Source of the DNA: Diaporthe sp. PMI_573
Lineage: Eukaryota; Ascomycota; Sordariomycetes; Diaporthales; Diaporthaceae
NCBI GenBank assembly: GCA_021399435.1
Contig: JAJTUP010000008.1
Location: forward strand, 1,612,001 to 1,676,000
Direction of reading: 5' to 3'
Length of the DNA: 64,000 nucleotides
Position numbers and translations under genes: made by a program. Shown here in pieces: positions 11,083 to 21,936 of this stretch (its first letter is position 1; every line of letters begins with the position of its first letter). The notes beneath the pieces were generated by a model. The model was not told the DNA's origin. It saw nothing but the letters and a program-made list of their open reading frames with translations, and searched no databases.

Positions 11083-12695
11083 TGAAAGAAATATTGAACA
11101 AGGTCCCTGATCGGCTGCGTCTGCCTGCTTGATGTCAAGCTAGCTAGCTTAGTCCGTTCAGCATTCGTTGGTGCTCGTCAAACGGAGAAAGCCGCCGTCT
11201 ACATGTCCGGTTGTATGTGGCGCCAAACTTTCTTGTACATTACATTTCATGATGGACGAGGAATTGCACTCAAGGAGCGATTCTCATGCGGAGCGCATCA
11301 TATTATAGAGATGAATACTGTAAAACACGCCCCTCGCCACCAAGGCATCGTCGTTGGTATGGAGATTATAGCACAGACAATGACAGTGTCTTCTCCGCTT
11401 GCGAAAAAGGGGAAGGGGTACGAGACGCATATCGCTTCCCAAGTATTCAATGTGAAGATATCCTCCCGCAGAGAACACACGGTCCCCGTGCTTTGTCGCA
11501 TAGCGCCTGGCGGACACCATTCCAGGTGCTCATCTCTTCCTAGCCTGTCTTGTGTCTTCTTCCGACGGAGACTTGCACCGTGCCAGGCAACGTGTACAAG
11601 ATAGTACCCTGTAGGCCTGGAGAGTCCAGCAGCCTCTGTGATACCCGCTGTCCCAAGGAGATCCATGACAGCGTAGATCGTCTTGCAACATCGTCGCCGC
11701 TGAGGTGAAGCCCAGAGGGGGGTCGTTCACAAAAGCTGGCCGATCATACATATTACAGCAAATCGGTTAGGTATCTTACGACCATTAAAGGCACACAGGC
11801 ACTAAAGAAGGATGTGTGTATACTTCACGTCTCCGTACCCAACCCTACGTGGACCTCCTTCCCCAGATATGCACCCTGGTTGCCTACTTAGGTCATCGGA
11901 GTATCTACGGCCACACAAGAAACTGACAGGAACACAGCAACGACAAGTACTGCTATTACTGCAAATCATAAAAGACACTGGCGCGAGTGGGGGCGTGAGC
12001 ATAGCATATCAAGACGGTGCGGCACGTACGTTCCAACAAGGCAGTGATCGTTCCATATATTTTCAAATTGCGTTACTCGCGTTTTCCTTTGCATTTTATG
12101 CCATTCGATGCTAACCTCCAAACAAACTCGTTTCTCTCTATGACTCCAAGTCCTCGACACACAGGTATGTATGGATCAATGTATGGTACAACAATACAGG
12201 GGATGAAACAAGTCCCAGAGTAGAAAGGCAGACAGGCACATAGACTTTACTTGCCAGAACGTGAGAAGTAGACTGCAGAAAACAACAGAGGGATAAGACC
12301 TGAAGAGTCGTGGACAAAATACAAGCAGAAAGAATTAGAACATCGTGCTTTTCTCTTTCCTGTGTCTGCCTGACTCTTTTTCTCACTCTCTTTGTGAAAA
12401 TGTCATCAAAGGTCAACCTAAACCTAACCTGTGGAACGGGATCTGCAAACAGCCATGTGGCGTGGCGTGTCAAAATGATTTTCTTCAAGTCCAAGGCCGC
12501 AAATAATGTGACAGTGTGGTAGCAAGGTAGAGAGGCCGAAGGGTCAGAAAAGAAAATTAGCCCCTTCGCCGTTCCATCCCTCCAGTAGAAGCAGCCAGCC
12601 CGGTGGGCCCCCCCCCTGGACCCCGAGCTCCATGCAACGCCTCAACGCAGCCGTTGTCTCTTCTTAATTCGAGACTCCGATGTCTGGGAGAAGTC
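11083..12695. other. 1.6-kb convergent intergenic region
   Basis: This lies between the COQ5 stop (plus) and the DUF2433 gene stop (minus), so it holds both 3' ends. It is relatively AT-rich with several AATAAA-like stretches. I see no conserved protein or RNA gene in it. Confidence 0.6.
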
Positions 12696-14973
12696 CTACG
12701 ACTCAGCAGGCGTGGCCGCCGCAGGCGCCGGCGAACCGTTACCGCCGCCCTCGCCCTTCAGTCCGCCCCTTGCCCTGCCGCCACGGCCACCTCGGTCTCC
12801 CCGTGCACCACGGCCACCGCGTCCACCACGGCGTCCGGCACCACCTTCACTATCAGAGGCTGTGCCGCCAGCGCCGCTGCTCTGGTACCCGCTCCGAGGT
12901 CCGCCCGTGCTAGAGGCGCCACGGCTGCTGCCCCAGGTGCCTGCACCGCGGTTCGTGAAGTTTCGGCCTGGCCCTGTTTCGCGCCGCTCGAAGAGCTTGA
13001 TGAGCGGCTTTGATCGGTCCTCCTGCGATCGCGTCTTGAACTCATCCGCAAGTCGCTCTAGAGCTCCGTCACGGTCCTCGGTAGTCTTAAACTGGACGAC
13101 CCTGTTCATCTGACCCCACTTGGTGATCTCGGAGATCTTGGGCTGGTCTTCCTCGGCGAACAGCTTGCGCAGCTCCTCATCTGACGTTGCGTTCATCACG
13201 AACAGGCCGATAATCTCATCTCTCTTCGGGGCAGGGGACGGCGCAGACTCGGGAGCGTGGCCGTTCGCACCTGCGGGCTTCTCGTTCTCCTTGCTTGGCA
13301 GCGTGTCGGGTGCAGGTGTGGCAGGTTTCGCTTGGGCTGGGACGGGGGAAGGCTTCGCCTGGGGTTGCGAGGGCTGTCTCTGAGGTGCAGGCGCTGGTGC
13401 TTGGGCGGCGGGTGCGGCAGGTGGTGCAGCGCCGACGACAGACTGGGGAGCAGAGGGGACGGGAGGTTGTTGCTTAGCTCCACGGTGACTAAAGTTGAAG
13501 CCCTGAGCCTTCATCTCCGTCCCAATGCGGCCATCGTGCACCTCTAGCACGAGCCAACCAAAGGCAGCGTCCGCAAGGTTGAAGTTCCACATGTTCTTGA
13601 ATGCGCTCTCATCCACCTGGCCCAAAGTGGCGGGACCCCCGGCATTCCCGAATGGGTTACCGCCAGCTGCCTGGGTGGGCATCTTCTCGACAACTCCGAG
13701 TGCGTTCTTCAGCAGATTCTGTTGCGCCTCGTTGGCCTGGATGGCGGGCTCGACCTCGTTCTTGACGGTCTCCCAGACATCGTTGAAGGAGGCCTTGCTC
13801 GCCGCCAGCTTGCCGCGGTAGTGATCCAGGGTGGGGTTGACGCTGAATTCGTTGTACGAACTGCCATACCGAAAGTGCAAACCAGCAGATATAGAGAAAT
13901 CTGCCTTCAAGGTCACCGACAGCTGGTTCAGAATACCCTCGCGTGCGGGCGAGGCGTGCGTGACGAAAATGCGGGTCTCGGTAGGATCGTAAACTCGGTT
14001 AGCCGTGTCGACCAACTCGCCCATCTGCAGCAGCGTTGTCCACATAGTACCTTGGCCACCTGCGATAGTCGTCCTGCCCTCTCCGTTGTCGAACAGCTTG
14101 TGCATGACAACAGCTCCTCCCAGGCCGAGCAGCCGCAGCTTGACGCCACCGACTTCGAGCAGCATGGATTGGGCTTCGTCGATGATGTGCAGGTTCTTGA
14201 CCTTGTACTCCCTCGATCGGAACTTCTCCAAGACCCGGACGTCCTCACAGGCACCCCAGACGGTATAGACGGGGATCTCCAGCTCGAAAGTCGGGTTGCC
14301 TCCATTCTGCGGTGTGATGAAGAGGGGCAGCTCAGAGAGTGGCAGCTCGTTCGCAGGGAATCTTGCCTTGACCGAGCCGGGGCCGCCTTGGGCGATGGCC
14401 TTCTTCACGGGTTCCGAGATGAGAGGAGAGTATTGGGCAACATGCTTGAGGGTCCTGTGGAAAGCCGGCATTAGCAATGCGCCATGCGCCAAAACAGTAC
14501 GCGCCTCTTGAGACATGGCACACTCACTTCTCAGCAATGCGCTCCAACGAGGAATCATCGTAGAAACCGAAATCGCCAGTGTGGATGATGTAGTCGGCAC
14601 CCGCCTTCTTCGCGAGGTCGTTCAAGGATCGCAGGTTACCTGTCGAGATTTTGTGTCAGCCCGTACGCGATACGCCCCGGGGGGGGGGCAGATATGGGTT
14701 TGCAACCTTACCTCGAACATCGGCGATACAGAGAACTCGGATGGCGCCAGACTGAAGGACGCGGCCCTGGTTTGGCAGGAGGGGAATGGCACCAGGAGCT
14801 GGCACGGCCTGGGGAGCGCCGCCGGGTGCACCGTTGGCAAGGCCGTAGCCACCGGGGTTGTTGTAGGGGTGGCGGGGAGGTTGCTGGACAGGTTGTGAGC
14901 TGCTGGCCGAGGAAAGAGGCTTTCGCCATGCACCGCGGGGGATGGCTGGGGCTGCGGCTGGGGCTGAAGGCAT
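12696..14973 (-). CDS. DUF2433 phosphoesterase-like protein with RRM-like segment and RGG tail
   Basis: Exons on the minus strand are 14973-14712, 14639-14528 and 14454-12696, giving 710 aa. Donors are GTAAGG and GTGAGT; acceptors are CGACAG and CCACAG. A Pro/Ala-rich N terminus (~75 aa) precedes a calcineurin-like phosphoesterase fold: IRVLCIADVRGNLRSLN, ADYIIHTGDFGFYDD, and later LGLGGAVVMHK and IFVTHASPAREG. A long Pro/Ala/Gln linker follows. Then comes an RRM-like stretch (IIGLFVMNATSDEELRKLF, NRVVQFKT) and an Arg/Gly tail with RGG repeats (GRRGGRGGRGARGDRGG). This matches the fungal DUF2433 family as I recall it. The RGG tail suggests RNA binding, which is inference. The ATG at 14973 is preferred to an upstream in-frame ATG at 15045 because of its CAAAGATGCC context. 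Confidence 0.85.
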
Positions 14974-16219
14974 CTTTGCCTGGCAGCACAAGAGGGCAGG
15001 CAGGGTATGGCGCGAGGCAGGAGACAGAAGGTAGAGGAAGGTCAAGCAGGCTTAAGGATGGAGGTGGCGGGGTGGGTTTGGGGGACTGAGGGGAGATAGG
15101 TGTGCAGACGGACAGGGTCCAAAAATCAAAGCATCCGCCAGAAGCAAAGGCGGACGAGACGAGGATGGATGGACGTGTGATATGGTGGTCGTGTGCAGAA
15201 CAATCGCGACAAGCAAACGGATCAGAATTGCAGTTGCAGGGGCGAGCTCACATTGGCCATTCTAATGTGACAGACAGACGGTAGGGAGGAGGTTTGGGAT
15301 GGGGCTTCGAGGACGCGGGTCGAAGGGTGTGCTGAATGTATCAGAGGTCGATGCAGACAGAGGTGGCCGTCGTTGTCGAGCTTGGGCCGTGGGCCTTGGA
15401 CCGTGGCGTGGGACCTTTTGGGTGGGTGCCGTAGGCGTTGGGGTCGGTGCTGCGCTGAGCTGTGCTGCAAGTGTCGACGTTCGTGGGTCCAGATGTCGCG
15501 ACAAAGCGTGCTGCGTTGCTGGGGAGGAGGAAAAAGTGTGGGACCGGGTGGGCAGCAAAGGCAGAAGCGGGAGCAGAAGCTGAGGCTGAGGCTGCGGTGC
15601 GGTGCGGTGCGGTGCGGTGCGGTGCGGTCGATGCAGTCGGAGGCTGTTGTTCTTATCGTCGAGATTTCCGTCAATCGGCAAGAGTGACAGTCGACAGACA
15701 GTCAACAAGGAGGGGGGAAAGGACTACAATGGGGGTATCAAAAGAAAATGTCAGAAGATGGGGCGTTTGATACAGAACTGCGCGACGAGTGCGGCAGCGA
15801 AGGTCAAACTGGCGAGGTGAGGTTTTGGTTTCTCCCGCCTCTGCATACATGGACTAGATCTAGACAAGGGCACGCAGCACACAGGGCAGCCTAGGCTCAA
15901 GGTCGCGACGGCCACTCGCCATCCAATGTGATGTGCCAAGTAAGAAGGTGGCCGTATCGTGCCGCAAGCGTTTTCGACTAGAGTCGCTGTTAGTGACGGT
16001 CCTGGCCACTTGGAGCTCCTCCTCCCCCTGCTCCTTCCTTCCAAAACCTTCGGCCTGCCAGCAGGGCAACAACGCCTTGCCTATTGAGGACTAGCGTTAT
16101 TTCGATTTCCAATGCCAGGGTGGGGGAGTTGTACTTTGAGGTACTCCTAGTTCTACACAATGAGAACAGTGAGGCCGGTGTTTCAGATGAGAGAGATTAT
16201 ATACCGTGTCACACACACG
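14974..16219. other. 1.25-kb intergenic region
   Basis: This is the 5' region of the DUF2433 gene and the 3' region of the esterase gene, both minus strand. It holds the GGTGC array at 15593-15628. No conserved coding sequence is visible. Confidence 0.6.
15593..15628. repeat. GGTGC pentanucleotide array
   Basis: About seven perfect GCGGT units in a row. It lies about 620 bp upstream of the DUF2433 start. A degenerate form of the same unit lies at 5481-5534 upstream of the Ufd4-like gene. Confidence 0.9.
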
Positions 16220-17217
16220 TCACCAGTCAATGAAATAGTCCAGCCCATCCGTCAGCGCCACCGCGCCCACGGACGCGTGGTCACTGCCATCGTACTCCTT
16301 AAGCTCCGCGTTCCTCAGCCTCGGACTAGAGCCAATCTTGCCCATCAGCTCGGCGCACTCCTCCCCCATGTGCAGCAGCCCAAAGCTCTCGAGAAGCGCC
16401 ACCCTCGCCTCAAACTCATCCTGCGTCTCCGTCCGCCGCCGCACCGCGGTCTGCTCCAGGCCCCCGTACGCAAGCCTGAACGCGGGGCCATCCCCCGGCG
16501 CAGCGGGGGCCTCGTCAAGCCACTGGGTGTGGTTGAGAATGTAGTGGTCGTTCCAGTAGAGCGCCGGGCTGGCCGAGAGGAACGTGTCGACCAGGTCCGG
16601 CCGCCGCAGCAAGGCATACACGACAAACAGCCCGCCGAACGAGTGCCCGTACAATGCCTCGCGCCCGTACTCCACGCCCCGCGGGAACGCCTGCTCTCGC
16701 ACGAATGGCCGCAGTGTGCCCTCGATGAACTCGATGAAGTCGTCCGCTCCCTCGCGCACCCCGGGGATGGCAGGTGGGTCCTCGCCCGGCGTCACCGGCT
16801 GGAAGTCGATGCTGCGCTGGGCGCCGTAGGCGCTGTCCGTCACCGGGTAGCCGATGCTTACCACGATGTAATCCGGCTGACTCGTTTCTACCGCGTCTCG
16901 CCGCCTCCAGGCCTCTGTTGCCGACATGCCCAGGGCATTGCCATCGAGGACGTACCTGTCCGCGTGATGAGCATGTCAGCAGATGACAAGGTGAGTACTC
17001 GTGGGAGGGTGTTCCCCCCAGGCCCTACCTACATGGTGAGGGCTGTCTTGTTCTCTGCCTCGTGCGACGCCGGCCAGTCCAGAGGCCACGACAGGGAGAT
17101 CTGGTACTCCAGGTCTGCCCCATTCGTGACGTTCCAGTAGGCGACGTTGGGTAGCACCGTCTGGGGGAACGCCTCGACGATGGGCGTGAAAGTCCACGAA
17201 TTGTTGGTGAGCGCCAT
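16220..17217 (-). CDS. Alpha/beta-hydrolase esterase of the esterase D/IroE type
   Basis: Exons 17217-17033 and 16955-16220 on the minus strand encode 306 aa. Donor GTAGGT and acceptor GGACAG join ENKTALT to MYVLDGNALGM. The YVLDGN motif, the nucleophile elbow YGHSFGG (Ser at about residue 167), and a late GSDHASVG with a plausible catalytic His identify PF00756-type esterases. The Asp follows LSASPALYWND-type sequence in this family. Bacterial relatives (IroE, Fes) hydrolyse enterobactin, and a few fungal relatives hydrolyse siderophore esters. The substrate here is unknown and no siderophore gene lies nearby. No signal peptide is visible, so it is probably cytosolic. A long plus-strand frame over the same DNA is a high-GC shadow. 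Confidence 0.8.
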
Positions 17218-18354
17218 CGTGGCTTGGAGCTAGGGGCCAGGCCTTTCTTTGGCTATTGTCTTCTTGCCTGGGGCGAGTGATTCAAGATCATAGAAAGTGT
17301 TGCAGTGAGATGGGGATGCCTTGCACTATTACATGCTTATGTAGTCTGCTTCACCCTTGACATTATCCACCTCCTTTTGCATACACATGAGAAAGCTCGG
17401 CGGCATTTCCCCATCACATAGGCTGAACTCAGGTAGCCTGTCGTCTACGTGCCGTACAACAAGGAGAGGGTGGCGGCCCATAAGTAGCTCTAGACCAGCC
17501 GGTATAACCCCAATCCAGTCCCTGCCTGGAACCTCGCGGGATCCAGGTACTACTAGTTTACCATAAAATCAAGCATTCAGCTGCGGTCATGCTGCCTTGG
17601 GTTGATGGGGGGGCCAGCCTTTCCAACAGTGGAAGTATGTCCCCGAAGTCCAGTCCGATCCGGCCACTCATGCCACCGTAGGTCCACGAAGGATCGAAGT
17701 TGTCCGGGGCTTGCGAAATTCATGCCAAGGTCTAGTAACCGCACTGGGAACGCAAAGCGAACAGCGGGTGGGTCCCCGTCACTATGCTTGTAAGTATGCA
17801 CTTCAGCCGGGCTTCCGGGGGCTCAAGAGATGCCGCTGTGGAAATGAGCTGCACCAGACATATCATACAGCTCTCAGCCACTTTTTGTTGAGACCGGTGT
17901 TGTTCGTGGCACACATATACACACGCGAATCAAGGACAACAATCTCGTGGCTTGAAACCAGCTGACCCCATTCACTCTTCGAGCCACAGGGAAAATAGGC
18001 CATCCCTTAAGAAACCGTGCTGGTCAACGATGCTGCTCGTCCCGTGATCATGTACTGCTGAATTCGACTGCTCTGACCCTCGCAAGGCCCGCGTTTATGC
18101 ATATATGAGATATGGTATACAGATCGGAAGAAAAGTAAAGGAACATCTAGGGATTGCAAATGAAGAAGCGCGGCCTCCCAGTCTCCATCCCAGCAGCCAG
18201 ACCAGTCACACGTATCCCACAAACTCCTGTGCTCGTATGCAGGTATTATTTTTTTGTTTACATGGCAGTATTTTGTGTCCCACCTCTCCCCTCTCCGCTT
18301 CGTACACATCGGGGTAGAGCATGGGAGGTTTTTAATAGTACGGCTCCGACCAGA
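17218..18354. other. 1.1-kb intergenic region
   Basis: This lies between the esterase start and the Zds1-like stop, both minus strand. I see no conserved ORF, RNA gene or repeat. Confidence 0.55.
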
Positions 18355-21300
18355 TCACCACATATCGTTGTCATCCTGGCGCCGTTGTGGATCATGGCCA
18401 TCATAATACTGCTGTTGTTGCTGCTGCTGCTGCTGCTGCCCGTAAGCATCGTCCCCGTACCCATAGCCGCCGTTCTGGCCCTGGCCATCGTATCCCTGGC
18501 CCCGACCCTGGTCGTAGTCGTACGGCTCGTGGTTCTCATCGACGTATTCGTTCTCTGAGTCGCCATACTGGTTGGAAGACTGTGCGGCATGTTAGCAGAC
18601 GCTACTTCCACCTTTGGTGAACTGCACGGCTGTGCGCTAGGTGCCTACCCGATGGTACTCAAAGTTGTATTGGTCGATGCTGTTCTGGGCTGATTGCTGT
18701 GACATCTGCTGCTCCAGGTACGCCTGCTGCTGGGCTTCCTGCTCCTTGCGACGCCTCTCCTCTTCCATGCGCTTTTGCTGCGGAGACGCAGGCACTTGGA
18801 TCTGAGGGTGCATAGCCTGGATCTTGGCCAGGTAAGAATACATGAAGTTGCTGAGCAGTACCTGGGAGAGCAGATTTCGCTTCGGGTTAGCAAGCTTGAT
18901 GTGCGCCATGCGGTAGATGGCTCGCTCCTCGAGTATGGGAAATCGCGTGTAGGGGTAGTCGACGTCGGGCTTCAGCACTCTTGGGGGTGGTTCGGGTGAG
19001 AGTGCGCGCTGCTGGTGCTTTTTGCTGGGGGTGTCCTTGTCCGACTTCTTCTTGCCCCCGAAGATGGAGCCAAAGAACCCGTCCTTGTCCTTCCTGCCGT
19101 CAGAGGACTTGCGGCTGCTTTCCTTCTTGCGTTCCTCTTGTAGTTTATTATCAATAGTGTCCCGATCCAAGAGCAGACTCTCCCGACCCTTGGTGACTAC
19201 GTTCTCGATCGAGCTTTGGAGGACATCCAGGCGAGCGTTCTCGTGCGGCTTCTCGGCTGCTGCCTTGGCCTTGGACTTCTTTGCCTGCTCTTCCCGTTCC
19301 TTTTCTTTTTCCTTCTTCTGCTTATCCTCGCTCTTGAACCACTTCCAGCCCTTACTTGACTTAGTCGACTCGCTATCGCTGTCCTTATTCTTCTTCTTTT
19401 CAGAATCGGTAAAAGTCGGTATAAAGGTGAGGTTGTCAGTCCGGGTCCCACTAGGTCCGGGTATCGCAGAGGGGTGGTTCGCGATGTCGTTCATCGTCTG
19501 CGTCGGCCCGGGCACGTTATCGAGAGAGACGGGCGGCATGGCCTGCCGGCCAGGCGGTGCTTGCCGGTTGGCACGACTCGTCTGCTGCTCCCCCACTCTG
19601 TCTTGTGGATGCTGCTGCTGTGGCGACGACGGCTGGTCCTGAGAACGCTGGGCTTGGTTCTTTTGAGAAGAGGACCTCTCCGGGAACTGGCTTGATAGTT
19701 CTGGCTGCTCTGCCGGGGGCGGAGTCTCGACGATCTCCGGCACCTCTGACTGTTCTGAAAAGCTTCTACCGTGAGACTGATACGAGTCGTCGTCGAAGGG
19801 TTGCTCTGTCGGGGGTTCGATCGGCGACGCTGCTTCTCTTGTGAAGCCCTGCTGCCGTTTAACGGATCTTTGTGGTCTTGAGAAGTTTTCCGTCCTTGGA
19901 GGCTCGGACTGTACCCGGGTAAGGCCGTGTCCCGGGGGCGCATCGACCTTGGGCATCGGCGGCAGAGCTTCGTCCTGACTGTCTGCCTGTCTGTGGGCTA
20001 TGCGCTTGGAGAAAGGGGCGCGATCGTTGCGCATGCTACCGCTTTTCCGATATTGTGTCCGGGTCGAGCGTCGCAGTCCCATCCCAGGCGCGACTGGCAA
20101 GATGGGCATGTCGCCGGTACCTGTCCCCTCGGATGCTTCCTGTGCCAGTTTCTGCACGGCTGCCGCAGGATCGCTGACCAGCTCGTCCAGACTCAGCTCC
20201 GGGGTGGCGTAGCCTTCGACCGATCTTTGACGTACGAGTCTTTCGGACCCATCCACATAGCCCTCACCTCCACGGCCACCAGAGTTGTCAATCTGCCTGG
20301 ACAGCTTCGATTTGGTGCGCCTCAAGCTCGACGAGTTGTTCCGCTGCAGACCGTCTCCCGACGCCAAGACAGATTCCCCAGATCTCCTTTTCATGGAATT
20401 GACCCTCCTCTCAAGAAAGTTCTTGAACTGATCGGGCGCCAGCTCGGGGTGTACGTTGGCGGGAACCCAGAGCAGCCTTGAAGGATCGGCCTCGTCGTCG
20501 TCGCCGGACGGCGCTATGGCAGGGATGGGGACTATACCCTGGAATGGCATGAGGTCGGGGTCACTCGAGTGGCCCACGTCCATGGACATGCGACGCAAGG
20601 CCTGCAAGTTGCTGAGCTCCTGGGCGATGTCGTTTGGGTTATCGATGTTGGTCATGGGCATGGAGGACTCGGCTGCCTGCATATCCCGCAAGGACGGCGT
20701 GGGGGACATGGGAGACATGGTACCGCCCGGGGACGGAGGGCCATTCTCCTGTGGTGGGCTTCGCTGGATCGGCATTGTCAGCTGGGACAGGGTTGGAGTC
20801 GGGCTGCCATCGTGAGAGCCCACGTGCGTGTTGTCTGAGATGGATCGTTGGAGCGGCTGTCTCGAGTCCTGGGCGCCGCCCGTGTTCTTGGCACCACCCG
20901 GCAGCTGCTCGTCGTCTCCATATGAGAGGAAGCTCAAGGGGCGGCTCTTGCGGTGATCCCGGGTCTCGACGTCGGAGTCATCGTCGGAGCCGTACAGGGT
21001 GCCTATTGCCTCGGTGACGTGGTGGCTCGGGTCAGATATCGAAAGGGTGTTGGCATGGCCACGTCGTGCTGCAAAGCTGGCGCCAACTTCGCGGGGCCTA
21101 GATGAGGTCTGCGGAGGTGAACAACATGTGTCAGTCAGCTGGACCCCTTGTGGCGAGAGGTGCGGGCGTCCCGTCCGAGCAGCCCCGGCTTCGGCAGACT
21201 GCCCGACCCGCCATCCGAGGCAGGACTCTCGGGGCCGTCCCGTGAGGCAAGATAAGGTTCCTCGATGCGGGCTGATGCCGTGCTCAGGGTCCGGGGGGGA

Positions 21301-21375
21301 GGGGTGGTACGCACCATCATCTGGGGTCGAGGAGAGGCCTCGATCAGGCCCGTTCGTTAAGGCAGCAGATCCCAA
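18355..21375 (-). CDS. Zds1/Zds2-like protein with C-terminal Zds domain (PP2A-Cdc55 regulator family)
   Basis: Exons 21375-18649 and 18579-18355 (minus) encode about 983 aa. Donor GTAGGC and acceptor CCGCACAG join EYHR to SSNQYGDSEN. Two family blocks are visible: SRLLWVPANVHPELAPDQF near residue 300, and the Zds C-terminal domain (DYPYTRFPILEERAIYRMAH, then LSNFMYSYLAKIQA) at about residues 830-880. Most of the rest is disordered Ser/Pro/Gln/Lys-rich sequence. The last exon encodes a Gly/Tyr/Gln tail with about ten Gln in a row. Yeast Zds proteins bind Cdc55 and control its location during mitosis and polarity. The start is uncertain: conserved-looking sequence begins at about RRGHANTLSISDPSHHVTEA (near 21070), preceded by a possible acceptor CCTCCGCAG. 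The first ~85 codons may therefore be intron or leader. Confidence 0.82.
18409..18441 (-). repeat. CAG/CAA repeat encoding polyglutamine in the Zds1-like tail
   Basis: On the minus strand this reads about ten CAG/CAA codons inside the last exon of the Zds1-like gene. Mixed CAG and CAA codons suggest it is older than a pure slippage tract. Confidence 0.85.
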
Positions 21376-21882
21376 ATGCCACCCGATGCTCCTGTGGTTG
21401 TTTTGTGGTGGTTCGAGGTGGGCAGTCTGGGCTGAGGGAGAGGGTGTCGCGGAGGACGTGGTGGGCTGGGTGGCGACTTCTCAAAGAGGAAGGCGGACGT
21501 GTCGGTCAGATGTGTCGGGGTCAAGGTCGAGGTCGAGGGCGAGGGCGAGGGCGAAGGTGAGCCAGCCGGCACGAAGACGAGCGGCACGAACAGGGCAGAA
21601 CAGGGCAGAGTAGTGCAGTGCCGTCTGATTGAAGCGACAGTATAGGGTACGATTCAGGAGAAGAATAATTGAGTGGACCTAACCGGGCTGCCGGCGTGTC
21701 TCGTCGCATCGGATTCGGGCTCTAGTGGAGGGGCGTAATGGACGAGTTAAGCGGTAGGGGCTTGGGCTCCGGACTTGGGCTAGGAAGAGTGGACCAGGGG
21801 TCTTCCTTCACCACCTGTTCGGGCCTCGAGAGTGTGTGCGCGCGCGCGGGCCAGCAGAACGGGGCGAGGGGGCGTGGTCTTG

Positions 21883-21936
<54 letters not shown>

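Noticed and set aside
12405..12431. AACCTAAACCTAACC-like stretch resembling telomere repeats
   Set aside because: The unit is irregular and only two copies long; it sits in a convergent 3' region with no other telomeric feature.
16160..17140. 326-codon plus-strand frame
   Set aside because: It is antisense to the well-supported esterase exons and is a high-GC shadow.
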